Positions 19,277 to 28,499 of a stretch of DNA of 64,000 bases are shown here, in pieces; within the stretch, counting starts at the first letter, position 1, and each line of letters begins with the position of its first letter. The translations under genes were made by a program, and so were the position numbers. Source of the stretch: Catenulispora sp. GP43 (GTDB taxonomy: Bacteria; Actinomycetota; Actinomycetes; Streptomycetales; Catenulisporaceae); the NCBI RefSeq assembly GCF_041260665.1, contig NZ_JBGCCT010000030.1, positions 85,236 through 149,235 on the forward strand, given 5' to 3'. The notes beneath the pieces are model-generated. The model was not told the DNA's origin, made no database searches, and worked only from the letters and a program-made list of their open reading frames with translations.

Positions 19277-19321
19277 GCCGGCCGAGCCCTGCGCGCAACC
19301 GCGACGCGCGACCCGGCCGGC
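19277..19321 (-). terminator. Hairpin after the dimethylformamidase-like gene
   Basis: GCCGGCC at 19277-19283 pairs with GGCCGGC at 19315-19321 across a GC-rich loop that can fold further. It lies between the stop of the 19328 gene and the next minus-strand gene. There is no clear T-run, so termination would be partial. Confidence 0.4.
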
Positions 19322-19327
19322 CACCTC

Positions 19328-22300
19328 CTACTTGATCCCCGGCTTGTTACTCCGGCTCCCATACGAAGGGGACGGCAAGACTCCCGGCGCCACACCCAGA
19401 GGCGTTCCCTGCCCCGGCAGCGCAGGCGAACCGCCGGTCACCGTCGTCGGCGCGATCACCCACGTCAGCGGCGGCGTCGGATCGTCGTTGTCGACGTTCG
19501 CGGTCACCGTCACCCGGTACGACGCGTCGCGCGGCAGCATCCCCGAGGGATGGAACGCCACGATGTGCGTCGCCGGATCGAAGGTCACGTACCCCGGCAT
19601 GACCGTCCCCGACGGCCACTCCTGCCCCGGTACCGGCGCCGCCGTGATCACGGTCATCTTCACCGACGCCGGATCGGCCGTCGCGGGAAGCACCGTGGTG
19701 ATCGGGTGCGTCGGATCCATCACCGGGTCCTTGAGCAGCGTGATCTTGTTGCCGGACGGCGTGGCCGCGGATCCCGCAACCGCCGCGCCCGCGCCCGCCA
19801 CCGCGGCACCCGTCACCCGGCCGCTGATCACCCGCGCGCTGGGACTCGACAGCTGCGACGCCGCCGGGCTGGCGGCCGGGGCGGTCGTCTGGAAGATCGG
19901 ATCCACCCAGTAGTTCGTCGCGTTATAGGTGTTGGTCGGGAACGTGGCCGTCGACCCGTACGAGTAGAGCCCGTTCGTGGTTGCCGGCGCGGTGAGCGGA
20001 TAGTAGTTGTGCGGGTTGGTGAAGTATCCGCCGTCCGCCGCGTAGTGCCCGGCAGGCGCGTGGTACGAGACCACGTACGGCGTGTTCGCGGCGATCGAGA
20101 CCGGGGTCGCGAACGTCAGCGTCTGCCACCCCGAGGCGCTCTCGCCGGTGAACGTCCCGGTCGCCAGTTGCTGGCCGGTGGCGCTCCACAAGGTGCCGGT
20201 GTGCGTGCCGGTGTTCGCAGCACTCTTATAGAACCGGAGCCCGGTCACGTTCCCCGCCACCGACGAGGAGAACTTCACCCCGAGCTCCACCGAGTTGCCG
20301 TCCCCGGAGTCCGCCGTCGTCGGCACACTCGACGTCGGCCACAGCGTGCACGGGCACGAGGGCGCCGGCATCGTGGCGGCGGTCGTGAACTGCCACGTCG
20401 CCGCCGCGCTCATCGCGTTGCCATAGGCGTCGTCCGCCATGAGCGAAGCGGTGTACCCGGTGCTCAACGCCAGCGGGCTGTCGGGGGTGAACACGATCGT
20501 GTTCGTCGACGACGTGTAGCTCACCGAGCCGGGCACCGAGGTCCCCGTCCCGTCCTTCACCGTGAAGGTCGCCGTCGTCGGGTCCATCGAGGCGCTGAAC
20601 GACGCCGACACCTGCGTCGTCGGCGACACCGCGGTCGCCCCCGAGCCCGGGGTCGTCGAGGTCACCGTCGGCGGCGTGGTCGGGATCCCGGTGTTGTCGA
20701 ACACCGGGTCCACCCAGTAGTTGGTGTCGTTGTAGGAGTTGTTCGGGAAGGCCGTCGAGGATCCGTAGGCGTAGACGCCGTTCCCGCTGGAGCTCGTCGA
20801 CTGCTGCGCCTGGATCGGCGGCGCCCCGGCCCCGCCGGACGTGAAGTACCCGGCGTCGGCCGCGTAGTGCCCGACCGGCGCGTGGTACGACACGACGTAG
20901 GTCGTGTTCGCCTTGATCGACACCGGCGTGGTGAAGTTCAGCGTCTGCCAGCCCGGCTGCGTCACCGTCGCCGTCGAGGCCGGCGTGGACGCCAGCAGCA
21001 GCCCGTTGGAGGTCCACAGGCTCGCCACGTGCGAGCCGGTGTTCGCCGGGCTCTGGTAGAAGCGGACGCCGGTGATGTTGCCGGCGGTCGAGGTCTTGAA
21101 CTTGGTCCCGACCTCCACCGACGCGCCGTCACCGCTGTCCGGGTGGGACGGCGACGCGGTGGACGGGAAGATCACGCAGGGGCAGACCTGCGGGCCGACG
21201 GTCAGGCCGACCGACTGTTGGGCTCCTATGTCCGCGTTGTCGTCCTCGGAGCGCACCTGGATCTGCGCATTGCCCATGGTGGTCGGCGTCCAGGCGTAGC
21301 TCCAGGTCACCGCGCCGCCGGCGGTCTGCGTGGTGCTGGCGGCGTTCCACGTGGTGCCGCCGTCCACCGAGACCTCGACCCGGGCCACGACGGTCCCGGG
21401 CGACGGCGCCGCGGTGCCGGTGGCCGTCAGGGGCTTGAGGACCTGCACCGTGGTGCCGGAACTCGGAGCGGTCACGGTCGTCGTCGGGCCCGGGGTGCCG
21501 GCCGGCAGCGCCGTGCCGGTCACCAGTCCGGACTGCGGCGTGGTCGGCTGCTCCCCCTCGTCGGCCAGCATGTTCATGGTGGCCTGCTGGACGTCCCGGT
21601 CCACCGTGGTGGTCTGGTTCGGCGGGTTCGGCGGGTTGGCGACGCCGGTGTTGTCGGTGTGCAGGTTCGTCAGGCCCCAGGACCACTGGACCGTGGCCGT
21701 GCCGAAGACCAGCGCATGCGACGTCTGGTCGCGGAACTCCACCAGGCTGTGCGTGGCCTGACCGGTCGAGTAGTCGTTGCCGTAGTCGGTGCGCAGCTGG
21801 TCCACGGTCAGCGTCGTGGAGGACAGGTCGATCTCCCCCGGCGGCCGTGTGGAGTCGGCGTAGTCCGAGTCCCATTCGTAGCCCAGCAGGCCGTAGGGCG
21901 TGCTCTCCGAGCCGTTCATGAGGCTGGCGACCGAGGTGTGGCGCCAGACGCGCAGGTCGGCGTACTGCGACGAGAAGGTGATCGGTGAGTACTGGTTCGC
22001 GTTGACCGAGAACAGCGTGCCGGTCAGCTGGTCCTCGGGCGCCGCGCCGGTGCCGAGGCCGTGGGCGTCCATCCAGGTGCCGGTCCACTGCCCTGTCGGG
22101 TCGGGGACGCCGTCCACCGGGTTGGTCCCGTACAGCTTCGTCATCTTGTACGTGGTCATGGTGCGGTTCGGCGTGTTGGACCCGTCGATGCTGTTCTCCA
22201 TGCGGGTCCGCCAGAAGACCTCGTTGCCGGACATGAAGATCTGGTTCTGTCCGGCATGCCGCGCCGCCATGACGTTGTTCCACTGGGCCTGGTTCCAGTA

Positions 22301-23200
22301 CTCGTCATGGCCCGAGGAGATGAACACCTTGTGGTTGCTCACCGACGCCGCGTCGGTCGTGGCGTCGATACCGGAGATGTAGCTGACGTCGTAGCCGTTC
22401 TCCTCCAGCCAGTAGATCAGCGCGAACTCCGAGCCGAACACGCCGTTCTGCCCGATGTCCGGCAGCGGCCGGTTGTAGCTGACGCGGTAGGCGCGGCCGT
22501 CCGGCGCCGGGCCGTTGCCCACGTAGACGTCCTGGCCGCCGAAGGTGTTGTAGGCCTGCCAGGTCTGGTCGGAGGTCTGCACCACGACGTCGCTGTGGTG
22601 CGCGGCGTTGTCCGGTTCCCGGACCACCACCGGCACCGGCATGTAGCCGATCAGCGCGTCGGTGCTGTCCCACTGCTCCAGGGCGACGATGTAGACCCCT
22701 GACACTGCGGTGGAGGGCACCTGGATCGCCACGGTGGTCGGCCAGTTCCCGCAGTCCACCAGACCGGTGGACTTGTCGGAGTCGCAGGCCGGCAGGGTGT
22801 TCGTGTAGTTGGCGGGGTAGGTCCCGGTGGAGGTGTTCATGCTCCACGACATCGCCCGCGAGCCCTTGCCGCCGTAGTACCCGAGGCGGTCGACCTCGAC
22901 CGCGTACTTCGTCGGGGACTCCACCTTCAGGCTGATCGTGCCGCCCGGCAGCACGCTCTCGGAGGTGGTGAACCCCTGGATGTCCCCGTAGGCGCTGGTG
23001 TACGTCGCCAGGTTCCCGGCGCCGTCGGTCAGGTCCTCCACGCCGGTGGTCTGCTGGTTCTCGCACGCCACCGCGTTGGCGCACGCCGCGGCGGGCGCCG
23101 GCCCGGCCACGCCCCACACCGTCACCACGGAGGCGACCGCCACCGCGACGACCGCGTAGGCGGACTTCCTCAGCCCTCTGTAAATCCTGTTGTGCGCCAT
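19328..23200 (-). CDS. Secreted N,N-dimethylformamidase-like multidomain protein with DUF4082 and Ig-like domains
   Basis: 1290 residues with a signal peptide (basic start, hydrophobic 15-32, APAAA cleavage region near 35-40). Residues about 60-560 look like the large subunit of N,N-dimethylformamidase, including SSGHDEYWN (H298, Y301) and MSGNEVFWR (E327). Known dimethylformamidases bind one iron through two Tyr and one Glu, and Y301 and E327 are plausible ligands by eye. After this come an Ig-like domain (about 580-670), a DUF4082-like domain with GxxVASLW and YVVSYHAP (about 680-820), a Big_5 Ig-like domain (about 830-930), a second DUF4082 copy (about 940-1085) and a last Ig-like domain (about 1120-1250). 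I expect it to be extracellular. Its place in a polysaccharide cluster suggests it acts on or binds the polymer. Amide hydrolysis is unproven. Confidence 0.8.
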   Translation of the reverse strand: MAHNRIYRGLRKSAYAVVAVAVASVVTVWGVAGPAPAAACANAVACENQQTTGVEDLTDGAGNLATYTSAYGDIQGFTTSESVLPGGTISLKVESPTKYAVEVDRLGYYGGKGSRAMSWSMNTSTGTYPANYTNTLPACDSDKSTGLVDCGNWPTTVAIQVPSTAVSGVYIVALEQWDSTDALIGYMPVPVVVREPDNAAHHSDVVVQTSDQTWQAYNTFGGQDVYVGNGPAPDGRAYRVSYNRPLPDIGQNGVFGSEFALIYWLEENGYDVSYISGIDATTDAASVSNHKVFISSGHDEYWNQAQWNNVMAARHAGQNQIFMSGNEVFWRTRMENSIDGSNTPNRTMTTYKMTKLYGTNPVDGVPDPTGQWTGTWMDAHGLGTGAAPEDQLTGTLFSVNANQYSPITFSSQYADLRVWRHTSVASLMNGSESTPYGLLGYEWDSDYADSTRPPGEIDLSSTTLTVDQLRTDYGNDYSTGQATHSLVEFRDQTSHALVFGTATVQWSWGLTNLHTDNTGVANPPNPPNQTTTVDRDVQQATMNMLADEGEQPTTPQSGLVTGTALPAGTPGPTTTVTAPSSGTTVQVLKPLTATGTAAPSPGTVVARVEVSVDGGTTWNAASTTQTAGGAVTWSYAWTPTTMGNAQIQVRSEDDNADIGAQQSVGLTVGPQVCPCVIFPSTASPSHPDSGDGASVEVGTKFKTSTAGNITGVRFYQSPANTGSHVASLWTSNGLLLASTPASTATVTQPGWQTLNFTTPVSIKANTTYVVSYHAPVGHYAADAGYFTSGGAGAPPIQAQQSTSSSGNGVYAYGSSTAFPNNSYNDTNYWVDPVFDNTGIPTTPPTVTSTTPGSGATAVSPTTQVSASFSASMDPTTATFTVKDGTGTSVPGSVSYTSSTNTIVFTPDSPLALSTGYTASLMADDAYGNAMSAAATWQFTTAATMPAPSCPCTLWPTSSVPTTADSGDGNSVELGVKFSSSVAGNVTGLRFYKSAANTGTHTGTLWSATGQQLATGTFTGESASGWQTLTFATPVSIAANTPYVVSYHAPAGHYAADGGYFTNPHNYYPLTAPATTNGLYSYGSTATFPTNTYNATNYWVDPIFQTTAPAASPAASQLSSPSARVISGRVTGAAVAGAGAAVAGSAATPSGNKITLLKDPVMDPTHPITTVLPATADPASVKMTVITAAPVPGQEWPSGTVMPGYVTFDPATHIVAFHPSGMLPRDASYRVTVTANVDNDDPTPPLTWVIAPTTVTGGSPALPGQGTPLGVAPGVLPSPSYGSRSNKPGIK

Positions 23201-23234
23201 GGTTCCGCGACCTCGTTCGCAGTGCTCTGTCTTG

Positions 23235-24353
23235 CTACAGACGGCCCCGGTGCGCCGGAAGCGCCCGGGCCAGGGCGGCGACGACGCTCTCCTGCTGCTC
23301 CCGCATCAGATGCGGGTGCAGCGGCAGGGAGAGCGTGTGCGCCGCGACATGTTCGGCGTGCGGATACGACGCTTCGGTGGCGAACGCGCCGGTCCGGTGG
23401 AGCGGCACCGGGTAGTGGATCCCCGCGCCGATGCCCTCGGCCTCCAGGGCCGCCAGGACCGCGTCCCGGTCGGGGACCTGGACCGTGTACAGGTGCCAGA
23501 CGTGCTCGTTGCCCGGCAGCACGGTCGGCAGGGTGACGTCGTCGAGGTCGGCGAGCAGCTTGTCGTAGTACGCCGCCGCGGCCTGGCGCGCGGCGTTCCA
23601 CTCCGGCAGCCGGCGCAGCTTGGCGCGCAGGACCACGGCCTGCAGCGCGTCCAGCCGGCTGTTGACGCCCGCGATGTCGTGCGCGTACTTGACCAGGCCG
23701 CCGTGGCTGCCCAGCTTGCGCACCGTCCCGGCCAGCTCCTCGTCGTCCGTCAGGACCGCCCCGCCGTCCCCGTAGGCGCCGAGGTTCTTGCCGGGATAGA
23801 AGCTCGTCGCGGCGATCGCCCCGGGCCCGGAGCCGGGCGTCCGGCCCAGGCGCGTGGCGCCCTGGCACTGGGCGGCGTCCTCGACGATCCGGATGTCGCT
23901 GCCGGCCAGACCGGCTCGCAGCTCGTCGACCGGCGCGAGCTGCCCGTACAGGTGGACCGGCACGATGGCCTTGGTGGCCGGCCGGATCGCGGCCAGCGCC
24001 GCCGGGACGTCGAGCAGGCAGGAGGCCGGGTCGCAGTCCACGAACACCGGCTTCGCGCCGATCCGGGCCACCGCGCCGGCGGTGGCCGCGAAGGTGTTCG
24101 CCGGCACGATCACCTCGTCGCCCGGCACGACCCCGACCGCGCGCAGCGACAGCTCGACGGCGTCGGTGCCGTTGGCCACGCCGACGCAGTGCGCGACGCC
24201 GGCGAACGCCGCGTACTCGCGTTCGAAGGCCGCCACCTGCGGGCCGCCGACGAATCCGGTCGTGGCCAGCACCTCGGCGAACCCGGCCTGCACCGCGTGC
24301 GCGACCTCCGCGTGCGCGGCGGCCAGGTCGACCAGGGGTATGCGCGGGCTCAT
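23235..24353 (-). CDS. DegT/DnrJ/EryC1/StrS aminotransferase (sugar aminotransferase)
   Basis: 372 residues, start ATG with GGAGG 8 bases upstream. It is a PLP-dependent fold with NGTDAVELSL near 61-70 (phosphate site), VEDAAQCQGA near 157-166 (Asp to the PLP nitrogen) and SFYPGKNLGAYGDGG with the Schiff-base lysine K189. The family makes amino sugars by transaminating nucleotide-linked keto sugars; the GxxPGKNLGAxGDGG form is common in 3-amino sugar enzymes (WlbC/FdtB-like). The Gfo/Idh dehydrogenase at 27421 could supply a 3-keto sugar. The gene is separated from the upstream acyltransferase by a hairpin. Confidence 0.88.
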   Translation of the reverse strand: MSPRIPLVDLAAAHAEVAHAVQAGFAEVLATTGFVGGPQVAAFEREYAAFAGVAHCVGVANGTDAVELSLRAVGVVPGDEVIVPANTFAATAGAVARIGAKPVFVDCDPASCLLDVPAALAAIRPATKAIVPVHLYGQLAPVDELRAGLAGSDIRIVEDAAQCQGATRLGRTPGSGPGAIAATSFYPGKNLGAYGDGGAVLTDDEELAGTVRKLGSHGGLVKYAHDIAGVNSRLDALQAVVLRAKLRRLPEWNAARQAAAAYYDKLLADLDDVTLPTVLPGNEHVWHLYTVQVPDRDAVLAALEAEGIGAGIHYPVPLHRTGAFATEASYPHAEHVAAHTLSLPLHPHLMREQQESVVAALARALPAHRGRL

Positions 24354-24429
24354 GGATCAGTCCTCCGGTCGACGGCGCCGCACGCACGGCGCAGTGAATC
24401 AGGGTTCGATGAATTGGGGCGGGGACAGT

Positions 24430-24463
24430 GACGGCGAGGGCACGGCATCGCGCCCCCGCCGTC
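24430..24463 (-). terminator. Hairpin after the acyltransferase gene
   Basis: Arms GACGGCGAGGG (24430-24440) and CCCCCGCCGTC (24453-24463) pair with one mismatch. It sits 14 bases beyond the acyltransferase stop and before the next start, so it may reduce readthrough inside the run. No T-tract is seen. Confidence 0.45.
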
Positions 24464-24477
24464 TTGCCGCGACGTGT

Positions 24478-25155
24478 TCATCGCAGCGCCGCCCGGTGCG
24501 CTAAGGACTCCGGGCGGGCGACGTCCCGGAGTTTGCGGGCCGGATTCCCGACCCACACCTCGCGGTCCGGCACGTCCTGGAGCACCACGGATCCCATGCC
24601 CACCTGCGACCAGGCCCCGATGCGCACGCCCTCACGCACCATGGCCCCGGCCCCGATGTAGGCACCCTCGTCGACGACCACGCCGCCGCCGAGCTTCACC
24701 CCGGAGGCCAGCGTCGCGTAGTCCCGGACCACGACGTCGTGGGTCACCACGGCGTGCGGCATCACGGCCACGTGCCGGCTGATCGTCGCGTCGGCGGTCA
24801 GGACCACCCCGGCCAGCAGCACCGATCCGGCACCGACCGTGGAGCTGCGCGACAGCTGCGCGAAGGGGTGCACGATGGTCGCGTACCGCCGGTCCGGCAG
24901 GCCCAGCCGCTCGACGATCCGGGCCCGCGCGAAGTAGTTGCGCGGATTGCCGACGCAGACCACCAGCCGCACCTCCGGCAGCGAGCGGATCAGGTCGATG
25001 GGCCCCCGGACCTGGTCGGCGATCGGCAGTCCGGGCAGCGCGTCGTCGAGGAAGCCGGCGAAGACGTCAGAGCCCGGATACCGGTCCCGGAGGGCTTCGG
25101 CCGTCTCCCGGCCGAAGCCGCCGGCCCCGGCGATCGCGATCCGCAGCTCGGTCAC
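24478..25155 (-). CDS. NeuD/PglD-like sugar acyltransferase with left-handed beta-helix
   Basis: 225 residues from the GTG at 25155, which forms a GTGA overlap with the upstream aminotransferase stop. A longer open frame upstream is a shadow of that gene. The N-terminal Rossmann-like domain (IAIAGAGGFGRETAEALRD, then GFLDDALPG) binds the nucleotide sugar in this family. From about residue 105 come hexapeptide repeats (STVGAGSVLLAGVVLTADATI and following), ending VWVGNPARKL. Such enzymes N-acetylate amino sugars with acetyl-CoA. The direct coupling to a DegT aminotransferase strongly suggests that this pair makes an N-acylated amino sugar nucleotide, as PglE-PglD do. Confidence 0.85.
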   Translation of the reverse strand: MTELRIAIAGAGGFGRETAEALRDRYPGSDVFAGFLDDALPGLPIADQVRGPIDLIRSLPEVRLVVCVGNPRNYFARARIVERLGLPDRRYATIVHPFAQLSRSSTVGAGSVLLAGVVLTADATISRHVAVMPHAVVTHDVVVRDYATLASGVKLGGGVVVDEGAYIGAGAMVREGVRIGAWSQVGMGSVVLQDVPDREVWVGNPARKLRDVARPESLAHRAALR

Positions 25156-26333
25156 GAGGCGGCCGCCTTCACGACGGCCACGACACGGTCCTGCTGCGCC
25201 GCGGTCATGCCGTGGAACACCGGCAGGATCAGCGAGTTCAGGCTCAGCGCCTCGGTGGCCGGCAGCCGCGGCGTGCTGACGTCCGCGTACGCCGGCTCCA
25301 TGTGCGCGGCCATGATGCCGCGGCGCGCGGAGACTCCCGCGTCGGACAGCCGGAGCAGCAACTCGTCGCGGGAGACCGGGAACCGGTCGTCCAGCCGGAC
25401 CCAGAACGACTGGTAGTTGGTCCGGCCGTATTCGGGGTCCGTCACCGGCGACAGCCCGGGGATCCCCGCCAGCTCGCGCTGGTACCGGGCCGCGATCTCC
25501 CGCCGCTCGGCGACCGTCGGGGCCAGCTTGCGCAGCTGCACCAGCCCCACCGCGGCCTGGATGTCGGTCATCCGGTAGTTGAACCCGGTCTCCAGATACG
25601 CCTCCAGCACCGGCTTCGCGCTCGCGTGCCGGTCGGCGGCCGAGACGTTCATCCCGTGCTCGCGCAGGCGCCGCATCCGGGCCGCGGCCTCGGCGTCGTC
25701 GGTGGTGACCATGCCGCCCTCGCCGGTGGTGAGCAGCTTGCGCGGGTGGAACGACCACGCCGCCGCCTGCGCGCCGGCCCCGACCGGAGCGCCCCGGTAG
25801 CGGACTCCCGCCGCGCACGCCGCGTCTTCCAGCAGCGCCAGACCGCGCTCCCGGCACAGGCCGCGCAGCGCGTCCAGGTCCGCCGGCACGCCGCCCTGGT
25901 GGACGAGGATCACCGCGCGGGTCCGGGGAGTCAGCACGGCGGCCACGGTCTCAGGGGTCAGATTCCCCGTCGCGAGGTCCACATCGGCGAAGACCGGGAC
26001 GGCGTTCACGTAGCGCGCGGCGTTCGCCGTCGCGATGAAGGACAGCGACGGCACGACCACCTCGTCGCCGTCGCCGGTGCCGACGCCGAGGGCCACCAGG
26101 CCGAGGTGCAGCGCGGCGGTGCCCGAGCTGCAGGCGACGCCGTACGCGGCCCCCACCTCGGCGGCGAAGGCCCGCTCGAACTCGGCGACGCGCGGCCCCT
26201 GGGCGACCCAGCCGGAGCGCACCGCCTCGGCCGCGGCCTCGGCCTCCTCCTCGCCGAGCCACGGCACCATCACCGGGATGCGCGCCGCCGCCTCGGCCTC
26301 GGCTTCGGCCTCGGTGACCACAGCGCTGCTCAT
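25152..26333 (-). CDS. DegT/DnrJ/EryC1/StrS aminotransferase, PglE/LegC-like
   Basis: 393 residues from the ATG at 26333, which lies in an ATGA overlap with the epimerase stop; a further upstream start would extend into that gene. An Ala/Glu repeat (AEAEAEAEAAA) precedes the fold. PLP motifs: SSGTAALHL at 69-77, LLEDAACA near 168-174 and SFHPRKLLTTGEGGM with catalytic K199. The HPRKxxTTGEGG form is that of 4-amino sugar enzymes. It probably aminates the keto sugar nucleotide that the following acyltransferase then N-acylates. A 4,6-dehydratase to make that keto sugar is not in the window. Confidence 0.88.
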   Translation of the reverse strand: MSSAVVTEAEAEAEAAARIPVMVPWLGEEEAEAAAEAVRSGWVAQGPRVAEFERAFAAEVGAAYGVACSSGTAALHLGLVALGVGTGDGDEVVVPSLSFIATANAARYVNAVPVFADVDLATGNLTPETVAAVLTPRTRAVILVHQGGVPADLDALRGLCRERGLALLEDAACAAGVRYRGAPVGAGAQAAAWSFHPRKLLTTGEGGMVTTDDAEAAARMRRLREHGMNVSAADRHASAKPVLEAYLETGFNYRMTDIQAAVGLVQLRKLAPTVAERREIAARYQRELAGIPGLSPVTDPEYGRTNYQSFWVRLDDRFPVSRDELLLRLSDAGVSARRGIMAAHMEPAYADVSTPRLPATEALSLNSLILPVFHGMTAAQQDRVVAVVKAAAS

Positions 26334-27424
26334 GAGGGAGCTCCTTCGACCGCGGCCCCGGAGGCCGTCTTGGCCGCCGCCGCGGCGCGCACCGCCGCCG
26401 CCGCGACCCCGGACACCGGCGCCGGCTCGGGCGCCGCCTCCTGCTCGCTCCGCCACCACTGCACCAGGTCCGTCAGCCCCTCACGCAGCTGCATCTCGGC
26501 CTTGAACCCCAGCCGCGACTCGGCCTGCGAGATGTCGGCCAGGCGCCGGGTCACGCCGTTCACGGCCCGCGGCGGCCCGTACTCCACCGGCAGATCCGAA
26601 CCCATGACCTCCAGCAGCGTCTTGGCCAGCTCGTTCAGGCTGGTCTCGACCCCGCAGGCGACGTTGAAGACCTCGTCGGTCAGGTCCGCGGCCGCCGCCA
26701 GGACGTTGGCCCGCGCGATGTCCGCGACGTGCACGAAGTCCATCGTCTGCGTGCCGTCTCCGAGGATCAGCGGCGGCGTGCCGGCCGCGATGCGCTCCAT
26801 CCAGCGGATCAGGACCTCGGTGTAGAGGCCGTGGATGTCCATGCGCGGGCCGTAGACATTGAAGTACCGCAGCGCGACGTAGTCGAGCCCGTACATGCTC
26901 TTGAAACTGCGGAGCATCGCCTCGTTGAAGGCCTTCGCCGCGCCGTAGAAGGTGTCGTTGTTGTAGCTGTGGTGCCGCTCGTCGGTCGGGAAGTGCTCGG
27001 CCAGGCCGTAGACCGAGGCCGAGGAGGACGCCACGACCTTCTTCACCCCGGCCGCCGCCGCGGCCTCCAGCACGTTGAACGTGCCGTCGACGAGCACCTC
27101 GTTGGCCAGCCTCGGCTCCTCGGCGCACTGCGTGATCCGGATCGCCGCCAGGTGGAACACCACGTCGGTGCCGGCGCTCAGCTCGGCGAGCAGGTCCCGG
27201 TCCCGGATGTCGCCCTCGACGATCCGCACCCGGCCGCCCGGAATCGCCGCGGCCAGGTTGGCCCGCCGGCCGCGGACGAAGTTGTCCAGCACGACCACCG
27301 ACTCGCAGCCGGCCTCCAGCAGCCGGTCCACGACATGCGAGCCGATCGTCCCGGCGCCGCCGGTGACCAGCGCCCGGCTGCCCGCCAGGGCGACCGCCGC
27401 GCCGGTGTTGTGCGTGGTGCTCAT
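26330..27424 (-). CDS. NAD-dependent sugar-nucleotide epimerase/dehydratase
   Basis: 364 residues, extended SDR family. The NAD-binding glycine motif GGAGTIG is at 22-28, DIRD at about 72-75, SSSASVYG near 133-140, and the catalytic Y160-x-x-x-K164 in FYGAAK. RYFNVYGPR follows. UDP-glucose 4-epimerase-like and dehydratase-like members share this pattern; the sequence after the active site lacks features that would fix the reaction. The C-terminus has an unusual Ala-rich tail. Overlaps with both neighbours (4 bp) place it in one operon with the dehydrogenase and aminotransferase. Confidence 0.85.
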   Translation of the reverse strand: MSTTHNTGAAVALAGSRALVTGGAGTIGSHVVDRLLEAGCESVVVLDNFVRGRRANLAAAIPGGRVRIVEGDIRDRDLLAELSAGTDVVFHLAAIRITQCAEEPRLANEVLVDGTFNVLEAAAAAGVKKVVASSSASVYGLAEHFPTDERHHSYNNDTFYGAAKAFNEAMLRSFKSMYGLDYVALRYFNVYGPRMDIHGLYTEVLIRWMERIAAGTPPLILGDGTQTMDFVHVADIARANVLAAAADLTDEVFNVACGVETSLNELAKTLLEVMGSDLPVEYGPPRAVNGVTRRLADISQAESRLGFKAEMQLREGLTDLVQWWRSEQEAAPEPAPVSGVAAAAVRAAAAAKTASGAAVEGAPS

Positions 27425-28497
27425 GCGCCCTCCAAGGCGTCGTCGCTCACAGCCACGAGGGCTCCGTTCTCGGCGAGGCTGCGCGAGGCGGCCTCGAGGA
27501 TCCGCAGGACCCGCAGTCCCGCACGGCCGTCGGTGGCCGCCGGCGTACCGGTGCGCACGGCGCGGGCGAACTCCTCGACCGCCACCGCCAGCGCCTCCCG
27601 CTCGTTCAGCGCCGGCGCCACCATGTCCCCGGTCCGGTAGGACACCAGGGCCGCGCGCCGCTGGTCGGCGCCGAGCTCCTCGGGCCGGGCCAGGTCCACA
27701 CCGCGGTCGAAGACGCTGACCCGCTGCGCCGGGTTCAGGTCGTCCCAGACCAGCGTGCGCTTGGAGCCGCCGACGATGGTGGTGCGCACCTTCGTCGGGG
27801 ACAGCCAGTTCACGTGGCCGTGCGCGATCGCGCCGGAGGACAGCGACAGCGTCAGGTACGCCACGCAGGTCCGGCCGGCCCCTATCGGGTCCGCGCCGGT
27901 CGCGGCCACGGCCACCGGCTTGACGGTCTCCGGGAGGATGAAGTCCAGGATCGACAGGTCATGCGGGGCCAGGTCCCACAGGACGTCCACGTCCGGCTGG
28001 ATCAGCCCCAGGTTGATCCGCACCGAGTCGACGAAGTGGACCTCGCCGAGCTCGCCGGAATGAATCAGTTCTCTGATGGCCAGCACGGCCGGGGTGTAGC
28101 AGTAGGTGTGGTCGCACATCAGCACCAGGCCGCGCTCGGCGGCCTCGGCGACCAGTTCGGCGCCCTCGGCCTCGGTGGCCGCCAGCGGCTTCTCGACCAG
28201 CACGTGCCGCCCGGCGCGCAACGCGGCCATCGCCACGTCCCGGTGCGTGCGGGCCGGCGTCGCGATCGCCACCGCCTTGACGTCCGGGTCGGACAGCGCG
28301 TCGTCCAACGCACCGCTGACCCGGACGCTGGCGTACGGCGCCGCGACCTTCTCGGCCCGCGCGGTGTCCAGATCGATCAGCCAGCGCAGGTCCCAGTCCG
28401 GCGAACCCATGAGGTTCCGCACCAGGTTCGGCCCCCAGTACCCGGCGCCGACAACAGCGATTCCCGGCCGCTCCGCGGCCGATGATCCCCCCGACAT
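27421..28497 (-). CDS. Gfo/Idh/MocA-family oxidoreductase (WlbA-like)
   Basis: 358 residues from the ATG at 28497, three bases after the sugar transferase stop; the longer frame upstream is a shadow. The NAD(P)-binding motif GAGYWG is at 17-22 and the conserved EKP with K103 follows VLVEKPLAA. HDLSILDFIL carries the conserved catalytic-region His. GAGYWGPNLVRN is shared with WlbA-type UDP-sugar 3-dehydrogenases. It would oxidise a UDP-sugar to a 3-keto sugar for the DegT aminotransferase; that pathway is an inference from the gene set. Confidence 0.85.
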   Translation of the reverse strand: MSGGSSAAERPGIAVVGAGYWGPNLVRNLMGSPDWDLRWLIDLDTARAEKVAAPYASVRVSGALDDALSDPDVKAVAIATPARTHRDVAMAALRAGRHVLVEKPLAATEAEGAELVAEAAERGLVLMCDHTYCYTPAVLAIRELIHSGELGEVHFVDSVRINLGLIQPDVDVLWDLAPHDLSILDFILPETVKPVAVAATGADPIGAGRTCVAYLTLSLSSGAIAHGHVNWLSPTKVRTTIVGGSKRTLVWDDLNPAQRVSVFDRGVDLARPEELGADQRRAALVSYRTGDMVAPALNEREALAVAVEEFARAVRTGTPAATDGRAGLRVLRILEAASRSLAENGALVAVSDDALEGA

Positions 28498-28499
28498 TC

